Below are positions 37,905 to 46,094 of a DNA stretch of 64,000 bases, one piece after another. The stretch is from Paenibacillus sp. HWE-109 (GTDB lineage Bacteria > Bacillota > Bacilli > Paenibacillales > NBRC-103111). Every line of letters starts with the position of its first letter. The stretch's first letter is position 1. The notes beneath the pieces are model-generated. The model had not been told where the DNA came from. It saw nothing but the letters and a program-made list of their open reading frames with translations, and ran no database searches. The position numbers were made by a program, and so were the translations under genes. The stretch is from contig NZ_CP091881.1 of the NCBI RefSeq assembly GCF_022163125.1, positions 1,116,001 through 1,180,000 on the forward strand. Reading direction: 5' to 3'.

Positions 37905-38147
37905 TCAGGATGGGAGTTCAACTAATTCGACAATGTGTTTGGCAGGATTTGAAAAAAAGATGCGGATAAGCTCATCCAGGTTTGGCCATGGTGCATCCGC
38001 CACATAGATGATACTTAGATAAAGAATAGGTAGTATAAACGCTCCATACACGAGCCTATCCCGGTGAAATCCTCGTTTCCATTTGGGTAAATCGTAGATC
38101 AACATTGGTGTAAATAGAAGAGAGATGAATACGATTTTGGCAAACAT
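37905..38147 (-). CDS. Small two-helix membrane protein, ger D-subunit-like (operon 2)
   Basis: This 80-residue protein has an N-terminal helix (about 1-18) and a second helix (about 34-49), then a soluble tail. AAGGAGGA lies 6 bp before ATG 38147. It lies between the C and B genes of the operon. It is similar in size and helix layout to the small gene ending ger operon 1, although the sequences are weakly alike by eye. Assignment as a D subunit rests on size, topology and operon position. Confidence 0.75.
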   Translation of the reverse strand: MFAKIVFISLLFTPMLIYDLPKWKRGFHRDRLVYGAFILPILYLSIIYVADAPWPNLDELIRIFFSNPAKHIVELVELPS

Positions 38148-38149
38148 GG

Positions 38150-39316
38150 TTATCCTCCTTTTTTCCCGAATGGTGTTCCGATCTCCATCCCTGAATTCAA
38201 CACATTTACCTCGACATGCACATCAAAGTGGATTTCGGAGAAATGCTCGTCCCAGCTTGGTTTCCAATCTTTCCATAATTTCGAGTTTCTTCTGTAAATT
38301 TGATTTCCAATGCCTATAGCATCCATCTTTTCATTCTGGATATACTTAATCATTTTCCTAATATTGCTCTCAACTTGTTTACTGACTCTAACCTGGAATT
38401 GTTGACCATCTTCTTTAGTCTTCAAGGAAGAGCAGTGGAGTTCGCCGATCGTCCCCTTAATTTTAGTGCGGACTTCAACTGTCATTTCGTTCCCATTGAA
38501 TTTAGGTGTTACTTTTGTGTCTAAAGAACTGACCTCAAACGACTCTTTATTCATTTTGTAATTGGATTCTTCTTTACAAGGAAATTCCAAAATGCCGTTT
38601 TGGTATTTGTTGAGTACCATTAATAACGACTCGGTATGTGCTGGTGTAATGACGGTTTTGGTCATTATTCCATCTTTGAGCAAGGCGATCCCTGACAAAG
38701 AAATGGTTTCCGATGATTTGCTTTTGGAGATATAAGGCACCGTCAAGATGTTAGTTTCGCTTTTGAATTGAATAGCCAAATCAAGCAGTGGGAGCCTGGA
38801 TGTCTTGGCTGAATACTTGAACGTGGAATCTTCCATTGCCCGCAGTTGTTGGCCGATCGTACTCTCAATTAACGGTTTGATGTATAAAAATTTGCTTGCC
38901 TTTCCTTCGGCAATCATCACGAAAGTCGTTTCCCTTGTTTCATGGTCTCTTATGAAAAAATCAAGGATTTCTTGGATTTCTAGTTTCTGAGCTAACTTTT
39001 CTCCAATGATAATTGTACGCATATGGTCCCATTTCGGTTTTCGCCCAAAATGGATGGAGATGTCCCGTACTGCTTCAAATACCGTATCCGCCTGAGTTTT
39101 AATCGTAATCCCCTTTGCCCCTGGTGGACTCCCACTGGATTCCATGCCACCTGAAGGACGATAGAAATGAGTGGTAAGTTCAACCTTATCTTTCGTCGTC
39201 CAATCGAGTGCAATCGCTTGGACAAACCCGTACTCCGTCAATTCCGCCTTATCCCAACAGCCGGTCAAAAGCAAAATAGATAATAGGGGCAAGGCGATGG
39301 GGATGGCTGATCTCAA
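38150..39316 (-). CDS. Spore germination lipoprotein, GerC family (operon 2)
   Basis: This 388-residue lipoprotein has signal peptide and lipobox LTGC followed by WDKAELTEYGFVQAIALDW, the GerC hallmark. It starts at TTG 39316, overlapping the stop of the A gene (TTGA), so it is coupled to it. A purine-rich GGAAGAAGG sequence lies upstream. It ends 2 bp before the start of the D-like gene. Expected location is the outer face of the spore inner membrane, as part of a second germinant receptor. Confidence 0.92.
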   Translation of the reverse strand: MRSAIPIALPLLSILLLTGCWDKAELTEYGFVQAIALDWTTKDKVELTTHFYRPSGGMESSGSPPGAKGITIKTQADTVFEAVRDISIHFGRKPKWDHMRTIIIGEKLAQKLEIQEILDFFIRDHETRETTFVMIAEGKASKFLYIKPLIESTIGQQLRAMEDSTFKYSAKTSRLPLLDLAIQFKSETNILTVPYISKSKSSETISLSGIALLKDGIMTKTVITPAHTESLLMVLNKYQNGILEFPCKEESNYKMNKESFEVSSLDTKVTPKFNGNEMTVEVRTKIKGTIGELHCSSLKTKEDGQQFQVRVSKQVESNIRKMIKYIQNEKMDAIGIGNQIYRRNSKLWKDWKPSWDEHFSEIHFDVHVEVNVLNSGMEIGTPFGKKGG

Positions 39317-40827
39317 TTTGCCTTCTTCCTTTCTGCCGTTTTCTTGTGCAGGTGGTGGTTTCGTGGAGAGTGAAGCAGGATTTTTCGCGAGACGACGATG
39401 AGCACATCCCGCAATTGATTGATTTCAAGCGGTGCTAGCGGTGTTAAATACGGTTGGCCAAGTGAGCGCAAGCAAGTTATATGCAAGAAGGCTAAGAGGA
39501 AGCCAAGCATGATTCCAAGTCCACCAAAAGTAGCTGCGAGAATCATTAAAGGAAATCGGATAATGCGAATTGTAATAGCCATACTGTATTGAGGCAGTGC
39601 AAATGAGGCGATCCCGGTTAGAGATACGATAATGACCATCACTGGGGAAGCGATTTTGGCTTGGATTGCAGCCTGACCAATGACAAGCGCTCCGACGATG
39701 CTGACTGCAGAACCAATTGGTCGTGGAAGGCGAATCCCCGCTTCTCGAAGCAATTCAAAGAAGAACTCCATGATTAGCGCTTCAACGAAGGCTGGGAAAG
39801 GAATCCCTTCCCGTGTATCGAGAATTGCAAGCAAGAGAATGGTTGGAATCAACTCGGAGTGAAAGGTTGACAAGGCAATATAAATGCTCGGCAGCGAGAT
39901 GGCTATGCAAAATGCACCGATTCTCAACAATCGAATTAAAGATGAAAAAATCGTTCTATGATAATAATCTTCGCTTGTTACAAAGAATTCAAAAAAGTCT
40001 ACTGGACAAATTAAGATTGTTGGTGTTCCATTCACCATCACTATAATTTTTCCGTCCAATAATGAGGCAATAGCAGTATCGGGTCGTTCCGTATAACGTA
40101 CTTGGGGGAAAAGCGAATATTTGGATTCTCCAATCCATTCTTCCAAATAAGAAGTTTCCAGTATTTCTTCTCTGTCTATATCCGAAATACGTCGTTTAAA
40201 TTCAGTTAATGTTTCCGGATTGACAGCTCCGTCCAAATAACTGTAAGTGATTCTCCTTTGGCTTTCTTCCCCTGCTGTTAGATATTCAAATTTAAGCCTT
40301 GGAGATCTCAGCAAGTTTCGAATGAGGCCAATGTTTGTATCAAGGTCTTCAATTGTAGACACATGCGGACCCTGGACAACAGGCTCTGTGACCGGCTCTG
40401 TTACTTTTCTCTGCTCTAACTCGAAAACATTATAACTAAGTGCTTTATTCCATTGATCAAAAAAAATGACGAGGTTTCCTGACAGAATATGCTGCACTGA
40501 CTGATCGAAGGAGTCTAATAGGCTTGCTGACTGAGCAGATACTCCATTTTTTGAGAAAAAGTTTACCACATTTTCGTGTATGATCGACGTTGCCGGTCCG
40601 ATTTCGTGAGTGACCAGATCCTGCAAGGATTCTTTCATAAAATTAATATTTTTTGTGTTGATCAGTGTTGTGAAATATACGGAAAAGGCCGTTCGTTCAA
40701 GCTCTGTGCCGTAACTCCAAGGAAGAATGGTGAGATCATTACATGCGGCAAAGGTATCCTGAATCCGTTTCAGATTATAAGAAAGATCTGGAGATATATC
40801 ATGGGGCAAGGTTTCCTCTTGAGACAT
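39313..40827 (-). CDS. Spore germination protein, GerA family (operon 2, A subunit)
   Basis: This 504-residue A subunit has a soluble N-terminal domain containing PVTEPVVQGPHVSTIEDL, four to five helices including FPAFVEALIMEFFFELLREAG, and a C-terminal cytoplasmic tail. ATG 40827 was chosen because AAGGAAGG lies about 9 bp upstream; an in-frame ATG at 40911 lacks a site. A perfect 11-bp tandem duplication (40847-40868) lies in the leader. It differs clearly from the operon 1 A subunit, so the two receptors probably recognise different germinants. Confidence 0.92.
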   Translation of the reverse strand: MSQEETLPHDISPDLSYNLKRIQDTFAACNDLTILPWSYGTELERTAFSVYFTTLINTKNINFMKESLQDLVTHEIGPATSIIHENVVNFFSKNGVSAQSASLLDSFDQSVQHILSGNLVIFFDQWNKALSYNVFELEQRKVTEPVTEPVVQGPHVSTIEDLDTNIGLIRNLLRSPRLKFEYLTAGEESQRRITYSYLDGAVNPETLTEFKRRISDIDREEILETSYLEEWIGESKYSLFPQVRYTERPDTAIASLLDGKIIVMVNGTPTILICPVDFFEFFVTSEDYYHRTIFSSLIRLLRIGAFCIAISLPSIYIALSTFHSELIPTILLLAILDTREGIPFPAFVEALIMEFFFELLREAGIRLPRPIGSAVSIVGALVIGQAAIQAKIASPVMVIIVSLTGIASFALPQYSMAITIRIIRFPLMILAATFGGLGIMLGFLLAFLHITCLRSLGQPYLTPLAPLEINQLRDVLIVVSRKILLHSPRNHHLHKKTAERKKAN

Positions 40828-41004
40828 TAATAGATACCTTCCTTTTAGATGGATTATAGATGGATTATGAATACTAGTTGTATTGTTCCTATAAATGGTA
40901 AAGATATTCATGAGTCATTACAAATGAAGTTTAAGTATTAATGTTTGCGATGAAAGTTTCGCTTGTTCGTACAACCTCGGGATAATTCAAATGAATAAAT
41001 ATAT

Positions 41005-41033
41005 TTGTCAAACTTGTATGTACAAGTTATAAT
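41005..41033 (+). promoter_or_regulatory. SigA promoter whose spacer is an AraR-like palindrome
   Basis: TTGTCA (41005-41010) and TATAAT (41028-41033) are separated by exactly 17 bp. AACTTGTATGTACAAGTT (41011-41028) is a perfect 18-bp palindrome filling that spacer. Its TTGTATGTACAA core resembles GntR-family AraR operators (TTGTACGTACAA). A bound repressor would block RNA polymerase. It lies about 57 bp before the FGGY kinase start. Confidence 0.75.
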
Positions 41034-41089
41034 CAAATTATTAATACTTTACGATAGGAAGATTTTTGAACTAAGCGGAGGAATAGTCA

Positions 41090-42685
41090 ATGGGTTACGA
41101 TATTAGAAATGCAATTCTAAACGGAAAAACATCACTGGGTATTGAGTTTGGTTCGACGAGAATTAAGGCTGTTCTAATCGGGGAAGACTTCTCTCCAATC
41201 GCATCCGGCAGTTTTGAATGGGAAAATAGCTATGTTGACCTTATTTGGACATACAGCTTAGAGGATATTTGGAATGGTCTGCAAGACTGTTATCAGAAGA
41301 TGGCTTCAGAAGTGAAGTCTCGCTATGGAGTTCCTCTACAAACCATTGGAGCAATTGGCTTTAGCGGCATGATGCATGGATATATGGTGTTTAATGAGGC
41401 TGGTGAGCAATTAGTTCCGTTCCGCACTTGGCGGAACAATATAACGGAGCAAGCGTCGAAAGTATTGACAGAACAGTTTAATTTTCAGATACCTCAGCGT
41501 TGGAGCATCGCGCATCTGTATCAAGCGATACTCAACAAGGAAGAACATATTAACCAAATTGATTTTCTAACTACATTGGCTGGCTACATACATTGGAAAC
41601 TCACCGGACAAAAAGTACTAGGCATAGGCGAAGCTTCTGGTGTATTTCCAATTGACTTAGCTACTAAAAAATATAATACAAATAGGATTGAAATATTCAA
41701 TCAGTTAATTAAGGATAAAGAATTATCGTGGAGACTTGAGAACATTTTGCCCGAAGTGTTAGTGGCTGGAGAAAATGGAGGTGTTCTCACCGAGGAAGGA
41801 GCAAGACTTCTAGATAGCAGCGGAGAGTTAAAGGCAGGAATTCCGATCTGTCCACCTGAGGGAGATGCAGGGACGGGGATGGTTGCAACAAATAGTATTG
41901 CTGAGCGAACAGGGAATGTATCTGCCGGCACTTCCGTTTTTGCCATGGTTGTACTAGAAAAGGAACTCTCTAAAGTGTACGCTGAGATCGATCTTGTTAC
42001 CACACCTACTGGCAGTCTGGTTGCTATGGCACATTCTAATAACTGTACATCTGATCTCAATGCATGGGTAGGCTTATTTGATGAATTTGCAAAAGCATTA
42101 GGACAACATATAGATAAAAGTCAGTTATACAAGACGCTATATCATTTAGCGCTGCAGGGCGATCCAGACGGTGGTGGCTTGTTAGCTTACGGCTATCTTT
42201 CTGGCGAGCATATCACGCATTTTGAAGAAGGACGTCCATTATTTGTGCGTTCATCGAATAGTAACTTTAATTTGGCAAACTTTATGAGAACCCATCTGTT
42301 TTCCTCATTGGGAGCACTTAAAATTGGAATGGATATCCTTTTACAACAAGAAAATGCGAAGTTGGAGAAAATTCTGGGTCATGGTGGTTTCTTTAAAACG
42401 GAAGATGTTGGCCAGAAGATTATGGCAGCTGCCTTGAATGTTCCAGTCTCCGTAATGGAATCAGCAGGTGAAGGAGGAGCTTGGGGAATTGCGCTGCTTG
42501 CTTCTTATATGATTGCTAAAGAAGAAAACGAGACTTTAGATGATTATTTGACTACAAAGATATTTGCAGAGAAAGTTGGTAAGACCATATTACCTGATCA
42601 AAAGGACGTTAATGGTTTTGATGTATTTATGCAAAGGTACAAACAAGGGTTGGCCATTGAAAGGGCTGCTGTGGAGTATTTATAA
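41090..42685 (+). CDS. FGGY-family carbohydrate kinase, probably pentulose-specific
   Basis: This 531-residue kinase of the FGGY family has an N-terminal phosphate-binding motif GIEFGSTRIKAVLIG (about 17-31), a sugar-site region GFSGMMHG, PPEGDAGTG and NVSAGTSVFAMV, and a C-terminal adenosine motif GHGGFFK. It is longer than classical xylulokinases (about 500 residues). The AraR-like operator in its promoter suggests L-ribulose as substrate, and I recall a non-classical ribulokinase of this type (AraK) from clostridia; xylulose remains possible. The start follows AGCGGAGGAA. The 3' end of a second copy survives as a pseudogene at 57.3 kb. Confidence 0.82.
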   Translation: MGYDIRNAILNGKTSLGIEFGSTRIKAVLIGEDFSPIASGSFEWENSYVDLIWTYSLEDIWNGLQDCYQKMASEVKSRYGVPLQTIGAIGFSGMMHGYMVFNEAGEQLVPFRTWRNNITEQASKVLTEQFNFQIPQRWSIAHLYQAILNKEEHINQIDFLTTLAGYIHWKLTGQKVLGIGEASGVFPIDLATKKYNTNRIEIFNQLIKDKELSWRLENILPEVLVAGENGGVLTEEGARLLDSSGELKAGIPICPPEGDAGTGMVATNSIAERTGNVSAGTSVFAMVVLEKELSKVYAEIDLVTTPTGSLVAMAHSNNCTSDLNAWVGLFDEFAKALGQHIDKSQLYKTLYHLALQGDPDGGGLLAYGYLSGEHITHFEEGRPLFVRSSNSNFNLANFMRTHLFSSLGALKIGMDILLQQENAKLEKILGHGGFFKTEDVGQKIMAAALNVPVSVMESAGEGGAWGIALLASYMIAKEENETLDDYLTTKIFAEKVGKTILPDQKDVNGFDVFMQRYKQGLAIERAAVEYL

Positions 42686-42693
42686 GTGTCAGG

Positions 42694-42720
42694 AGGCCTC
42701 GCTAATTGCGGGCCTTTTTT
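42694..42720 (+). terminator. Terminator after the FGGY kinase gene
   Basis: AGGCC and CGC pair with GCG and GGCCT around loop TAATT, with one bulged base, and are followed by six T. This is a strong rho-independent terminator. Confidence 0.85.
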
Positions 42721-42881
42721 ACATTGAAATCACGTTGATCGATATTCTCGGCAGTGAGGCGGAATGATTTATATTTATATCGAGTCAATCCTCGAGTATA
42801 TTAAACTTATAGGAATCTTCCGATATTAAATTACATGCGTCTGGAACATTTGCGCCCAACTTGTAAAGGAGAATAAGAATT

Positions 42882-45800
42882 GTGTCTAATGCATCCAATA
42901 TGAGATCGAAATATTTCAAACCCTACATACGGAATGCCACCATTATTATTCTTTTTCTTACCGTACTTCTAAGTTTTAGGTTGCTTTGGTCCGAAGTATT
43001 TTCAACCCCGAAGCATCCGGATGCGGTTCAAGGCGTGCTCGATTTGCGCGGTTGGAACTTTAAACAAGCCCACGCCATCAGTCTTAATGGAGAGTGGGAG
43101 TTCTACCCATCAGCATACTTCTCGCATGAGGACTCGAGCCAGCATTCAGTTGGACTCCCGAGTTACCTTCAAGTCCCCGGGGATTGGCGCAGCGCTTTTC
43201 CGGAAGGTCAATATTTATCTTATGGCTACGGGACGTATCGGTTGCGCATACTCGTAGATTCTAAGTTGGACGAACCGTACGCTTTCTGGATTAAGGACAT
43301 TCAAGCTTCATCGGCTGTGGAAGTTAATGGTCAGAAGCAAAAGGAAGTTGGCTATCCTGCAGATCATATTCAATTGTTTAAACCTAAGAATATTTCTTAT
43401 ACCGTTACCTATGAGGCAGCGGGAGCAAAAGAAATCGAGCTGATTGTGCGCGTAGCTAATTTTGAGCACCCTTTTTTCGGCGGTATTGCGAAATCAATCC
43501 GATTCGGCTCACAAGCGGCCATCGATTTTGAACGCTGGTATTCCATCGGTTTTCAGCTAGCCACCTTCGTTGTCCTAATGCTGCACGGTTTATACGCCTG
43601 CATTTTGTATCTGTTCAATCGGCGGCATAAAGCATTGCTTGTCTTCTTCCTGTTGCTCCTGGCTGCCGCCCTCACAGTCGTTTCCGATAATGATGATATT
43701 CTGCAACTCTGGTTTCCGATTAATTACATGTGGTCTCAAAAAATCAGACTGCTCTCATACATGGGTGTTTCATTTTTTATTTTATACTTGATCAAGACCC
43801 TGTACAGTACGACAGAAAGAAACCGACTATTTCGAGCTTATACCATCCTGCTCCTACTTTATTCTGTGTTTGTCTTGTTCGCATCGCCAACGGCTATTTA
43901 TTATTCCAGAAAGGCCATGTTTTTTGGTTTGTTGTATTTGTTCCCGATGGTCTGGTTTGTTTATCTGGCTGTCAAAATGGTGATTAAAAAGCATCAGGAC
44001 TCCATCTATTTGTTGCTTGCAATCATAAGTATTACTTCGAGCATCTTGTGGGGGGCATTTGATTTCAGCGAACAGGTAAGCAGCGTCTTCTTTCCCATCG
44101 ATCTGATCGCAGCCATTGTTGCTTTCTCAGCCTATTGGTTCAGACGATATTTCCGTAATGCCGAAGAAAATGCCAACCTGAACAAGCAGCTCCGGGAAGC
44201 CGATAGATTAAAGGATATCTTCCTTGCCAATACTTCCCACGAACTACGAACTCCGCTGCATGGGATTATGAATATCGCCCAAAATCTAATAACGAGCCAG
44301 CAGCACGCTTTGGACAGAAAAGGCCTTGAGGATTTACAACTGCTCATCTTGATCAGCAGCCGCATGTCGCATATGGTTGATGATTTATTGGAAGTGGTGC
44401 GTCTTCAGGAAAAACGCATAGTGCTGAAGATAGAACCCTTGGCGGTTCGGTCAATAGTTTCCGGCGTTTTTGGCATGCTTGCCCATATGACGGAAAGCAA
44501 GGACGTCCTGCTGGAAATGAAAATTCCGGAAACGATGCCGCAGGTTCTTGCGGATGAAAAAAGATTGGTTCAAATATTATTTAACTTGGTGCATAACGGG
44601 CTTAAATTCACTGTGCAGGGAACCGTGACGGTGACGGCCAAAACCGAAAATGGTCAAGCAATTATTGAGGTAGCTGATACAGGATATGGTATGGATGAAG
44701 AAACGCAGTCGCGAATATTTATGCGCTATGAGCAAGGCATTCATGATAACGATAGGGGAATGGGGCTTGGGCTGAGTATCTGTAAGGAGCTTGTTGAAAT
44801 TCATGGTGGTGAAATTACACTTCGTTCCACCCCTGGCAAGGGCTCTACGTTTAGATTTTCTCTTCCTTTGTCGCCAGAAATGCCGTACAGACAAGATGAG
44901 CTTAATGGGCAAAACTCACACATATGGATGCACTCGGAAACGGCTGCCAGCCTAACTCCCGCCTTGCAGATGGAATCGATACCTTTTCAGGAGGGGAAGG
45001 CGAACATTCTTGCCATAGACGATGACCCTATTAATCTTAAGGTTCTTGCTGGTATCCTTAGGTCCGAGCCATACAACGTTAAATTGGTAACGTCTGTTGA
45101 GGAAGTTTTGGTGCTTCTTGGTTCAATGCAATGGGATTTGATTGTTGCCGATGTGATGATGCCGATAATGTCCGGTTACGATCTGACGCGAAAGATAAGA
45201 GAACGCTTCTCTGTTTCAGAGCTCCCAGTTTTGCTCTTAACGGCACGGAGTGAACCTGCCGATATCTATGCTGGATTCAAGTCCGGTGCGAATGATTACG
45301 TTGCTAAGCCCGTTGATGCTCTTGAGCTCAAATACCGCATCCGTTCGTTAATTGACTTGAAGCAGTCGGTCCATGAAAGGTTACGTATAGAGGCCGCATA
45401 TCTTCAAGCGCAGATACAACCCCATTTTCTGTTTAACACACTCAATTCCATTATGGCATTGAGCGATCTGGACACCACGAGAATGCGCAAGCTAGGCGAC
45501 GCGTTTATTGAATATTTGCGAATCAGTTTTCATTTTCTAAACTCGGGCAAACTGGTTGCTCTTGCACATGAGATGGAGCTTATCCGAGCATATTTATATA
45601 TCGAGAAGGAGCGCTTTGGGGACAGGCTTAATATCGTATGGGAAGTAGGTTCCGATGAAACCCTTCTCATTCCGCCGCTTACTATCCAACCATTAGTTGA
45701 GAATGCGGTAAGGCATGGAGCCCTTAGCAGGGGGAGAGGCGGAAATGTGCTCATCCGTATTGTTCGTGAGGAAGATTGTACCGTAATTGAAGTCAAGGAT

Positions 45801-46022
45801 AACGGAAAAGGGATGAAGGAGGAGGAGATTCGGCACGTGTTTGACGTTCCGTCAAAGAGAGAATGGGGCGGAATAGGACTGTCCAACACGAATCAGCGTT
45901 TGCAGCAAATGTTTGGGATAGGACTTACAATAAAAAGTATAGAAGGTGAAGGTACCTCCGTTTCATTTGTAATTCCTCTATACCAGGCTGCCGCGAATAA
46001 GGAGAGGCAGCCGATTACATAG
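42882..46022 (+). CDS. Hybrid histidine kinase with two kinase modules (7TM-DISM type)
   Basis: This is a 1046-residue membrane sensor. A first helix (about 15-35) and extracellular jelly-roll carbohydrate-binding-like domain (about 45-210) precede seven membrane helices (about 220-420). Then come HisKA with His453 in NTSHELRTP, a HATPase (PHF-type G boxes MGLGLSIC), a receiver with phospho-Asp757 in LIVADVMMP, and a second kinase unit of the LytS/YesM class with His848 in QIQPHFLFNT plus its own HATPase (PLVENAVRHG). GTG 42882 follows AAAGGAG. No cognate response regulator is adjacent. It could sense a sugar or a cell-wall signal. Confidence 0.88.
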   Translation: MSNASNMRSKYFKPYIRNATIIILFLTVLLSFRLLWSEVFSTPKHPDAVQGVLDLRGWNFKQAHAISLNGEWEFYPSAYFSHEDSSQHSVGLPSYLQVPGDWRSAFPEGQYLSYGYGTYRLRILVDSKLDEPYAFWIKDIQASSAVEVNGQKQKEVGYPADHIQLFKPKNISYTVTYEAAGAKEIELIVRVANFEHPFFGGIAKSIRFGSQAAIDFERWYSIGFQLATFVVLMLHGLYACILYLFNRRHKALLVFFLLLLAAALTVVSDNDDILQLWFPINYMWSQKIRLLSYMGVSFFILYLIKTLYSTTERNRLFRAYTILLLLYSVFVLFASPTAIYYSRKAMFFGLLYLFPMVWFVYLAVKMVIKKHQDSIYLLLAIISITSSILWGAFDFSEQVSSVFFPIDLIAAIVAFSAYWFRRYFRNAEENANLNKQLREADRLKDIFLANTSHELRTPLHGIMNIAQNLITSQQHALDRKGLEDLQLLILISSRMSHMVDDLLEVVRLQEKRIVLKIEPLAVRSIVSGVFGMLAHMTESKDVLLEMKIPETMPQVLADEKRLVQILFNLVHNGLKFTVQGTVTVTAKTENGQAIIEVADTGYGMDEETQSRIFMRYEQGIHDNDRGMGLGLSICKELVEIHGGEITLRSTPGKGSTFRFSLPLSPEMPYRQDELNGQNSHIWMHSETAASLTPALQMESIPFQEGKANILAIDDDPINLKVLAGILRSEPYNVKLVTSVEEVLVLLGSMQWDLIVADVMMPIMSGYDLTRKIRERFSVSELPVLLLTARSEPADIYAGFKSGANDYVAKPVDALELKYRIRSLIDLKQSVHERLRIEAAYLQAQIQPHFLFNTLNSIMALSDLDTTRMRKLGDAFIEYLRISFHFLNSGKLVALAHEMELIRAYLYIEKERFGDRLNIVWEVGSDETLLIPPLTIQPLVENAVRHGALSRGRGGNVLIRIVREEDCTVIEVKDNGKGMKEEEIRHVFDVPSKREWGGIGLSNTNQRLQQMFGIGLTIKSIEGEGTSVSFVIPLYQAAANKERQPIT

Positions 46023-46045
46023 ATTGTATACTGTTGAAACCATGC

Positions 46046-46077
46046 ATAGACATTACTTAGAAAAAAGCAATGTCTAT
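46046..46077. terminator. Weak hairpin between converging genes
   Basis: ATAGACATT pairs with AATGTCTAT around a 14-nt A-rich loop between the hybrid kinase and RNase J genes. The lack of a T run makes termination uncertain. Confidence 0.4.
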
Positions 46078-46094
46078 CTTACATGGGTCAACCG

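Noticed and set aside
40847..40868. Perfect tandem 11-bp repeat AGATGGATTAT in the ger operon 2 leader
   Set aside because: Only two copies with no symmetry or match to a known site; most likely a slippage duplication.
42780..42795. TCGAG(6)CTCGA inverted repeat before the hybrid kinase gene
   Set aside because: Arms are only 5 bp and not placed on recognisable promoter boxes.
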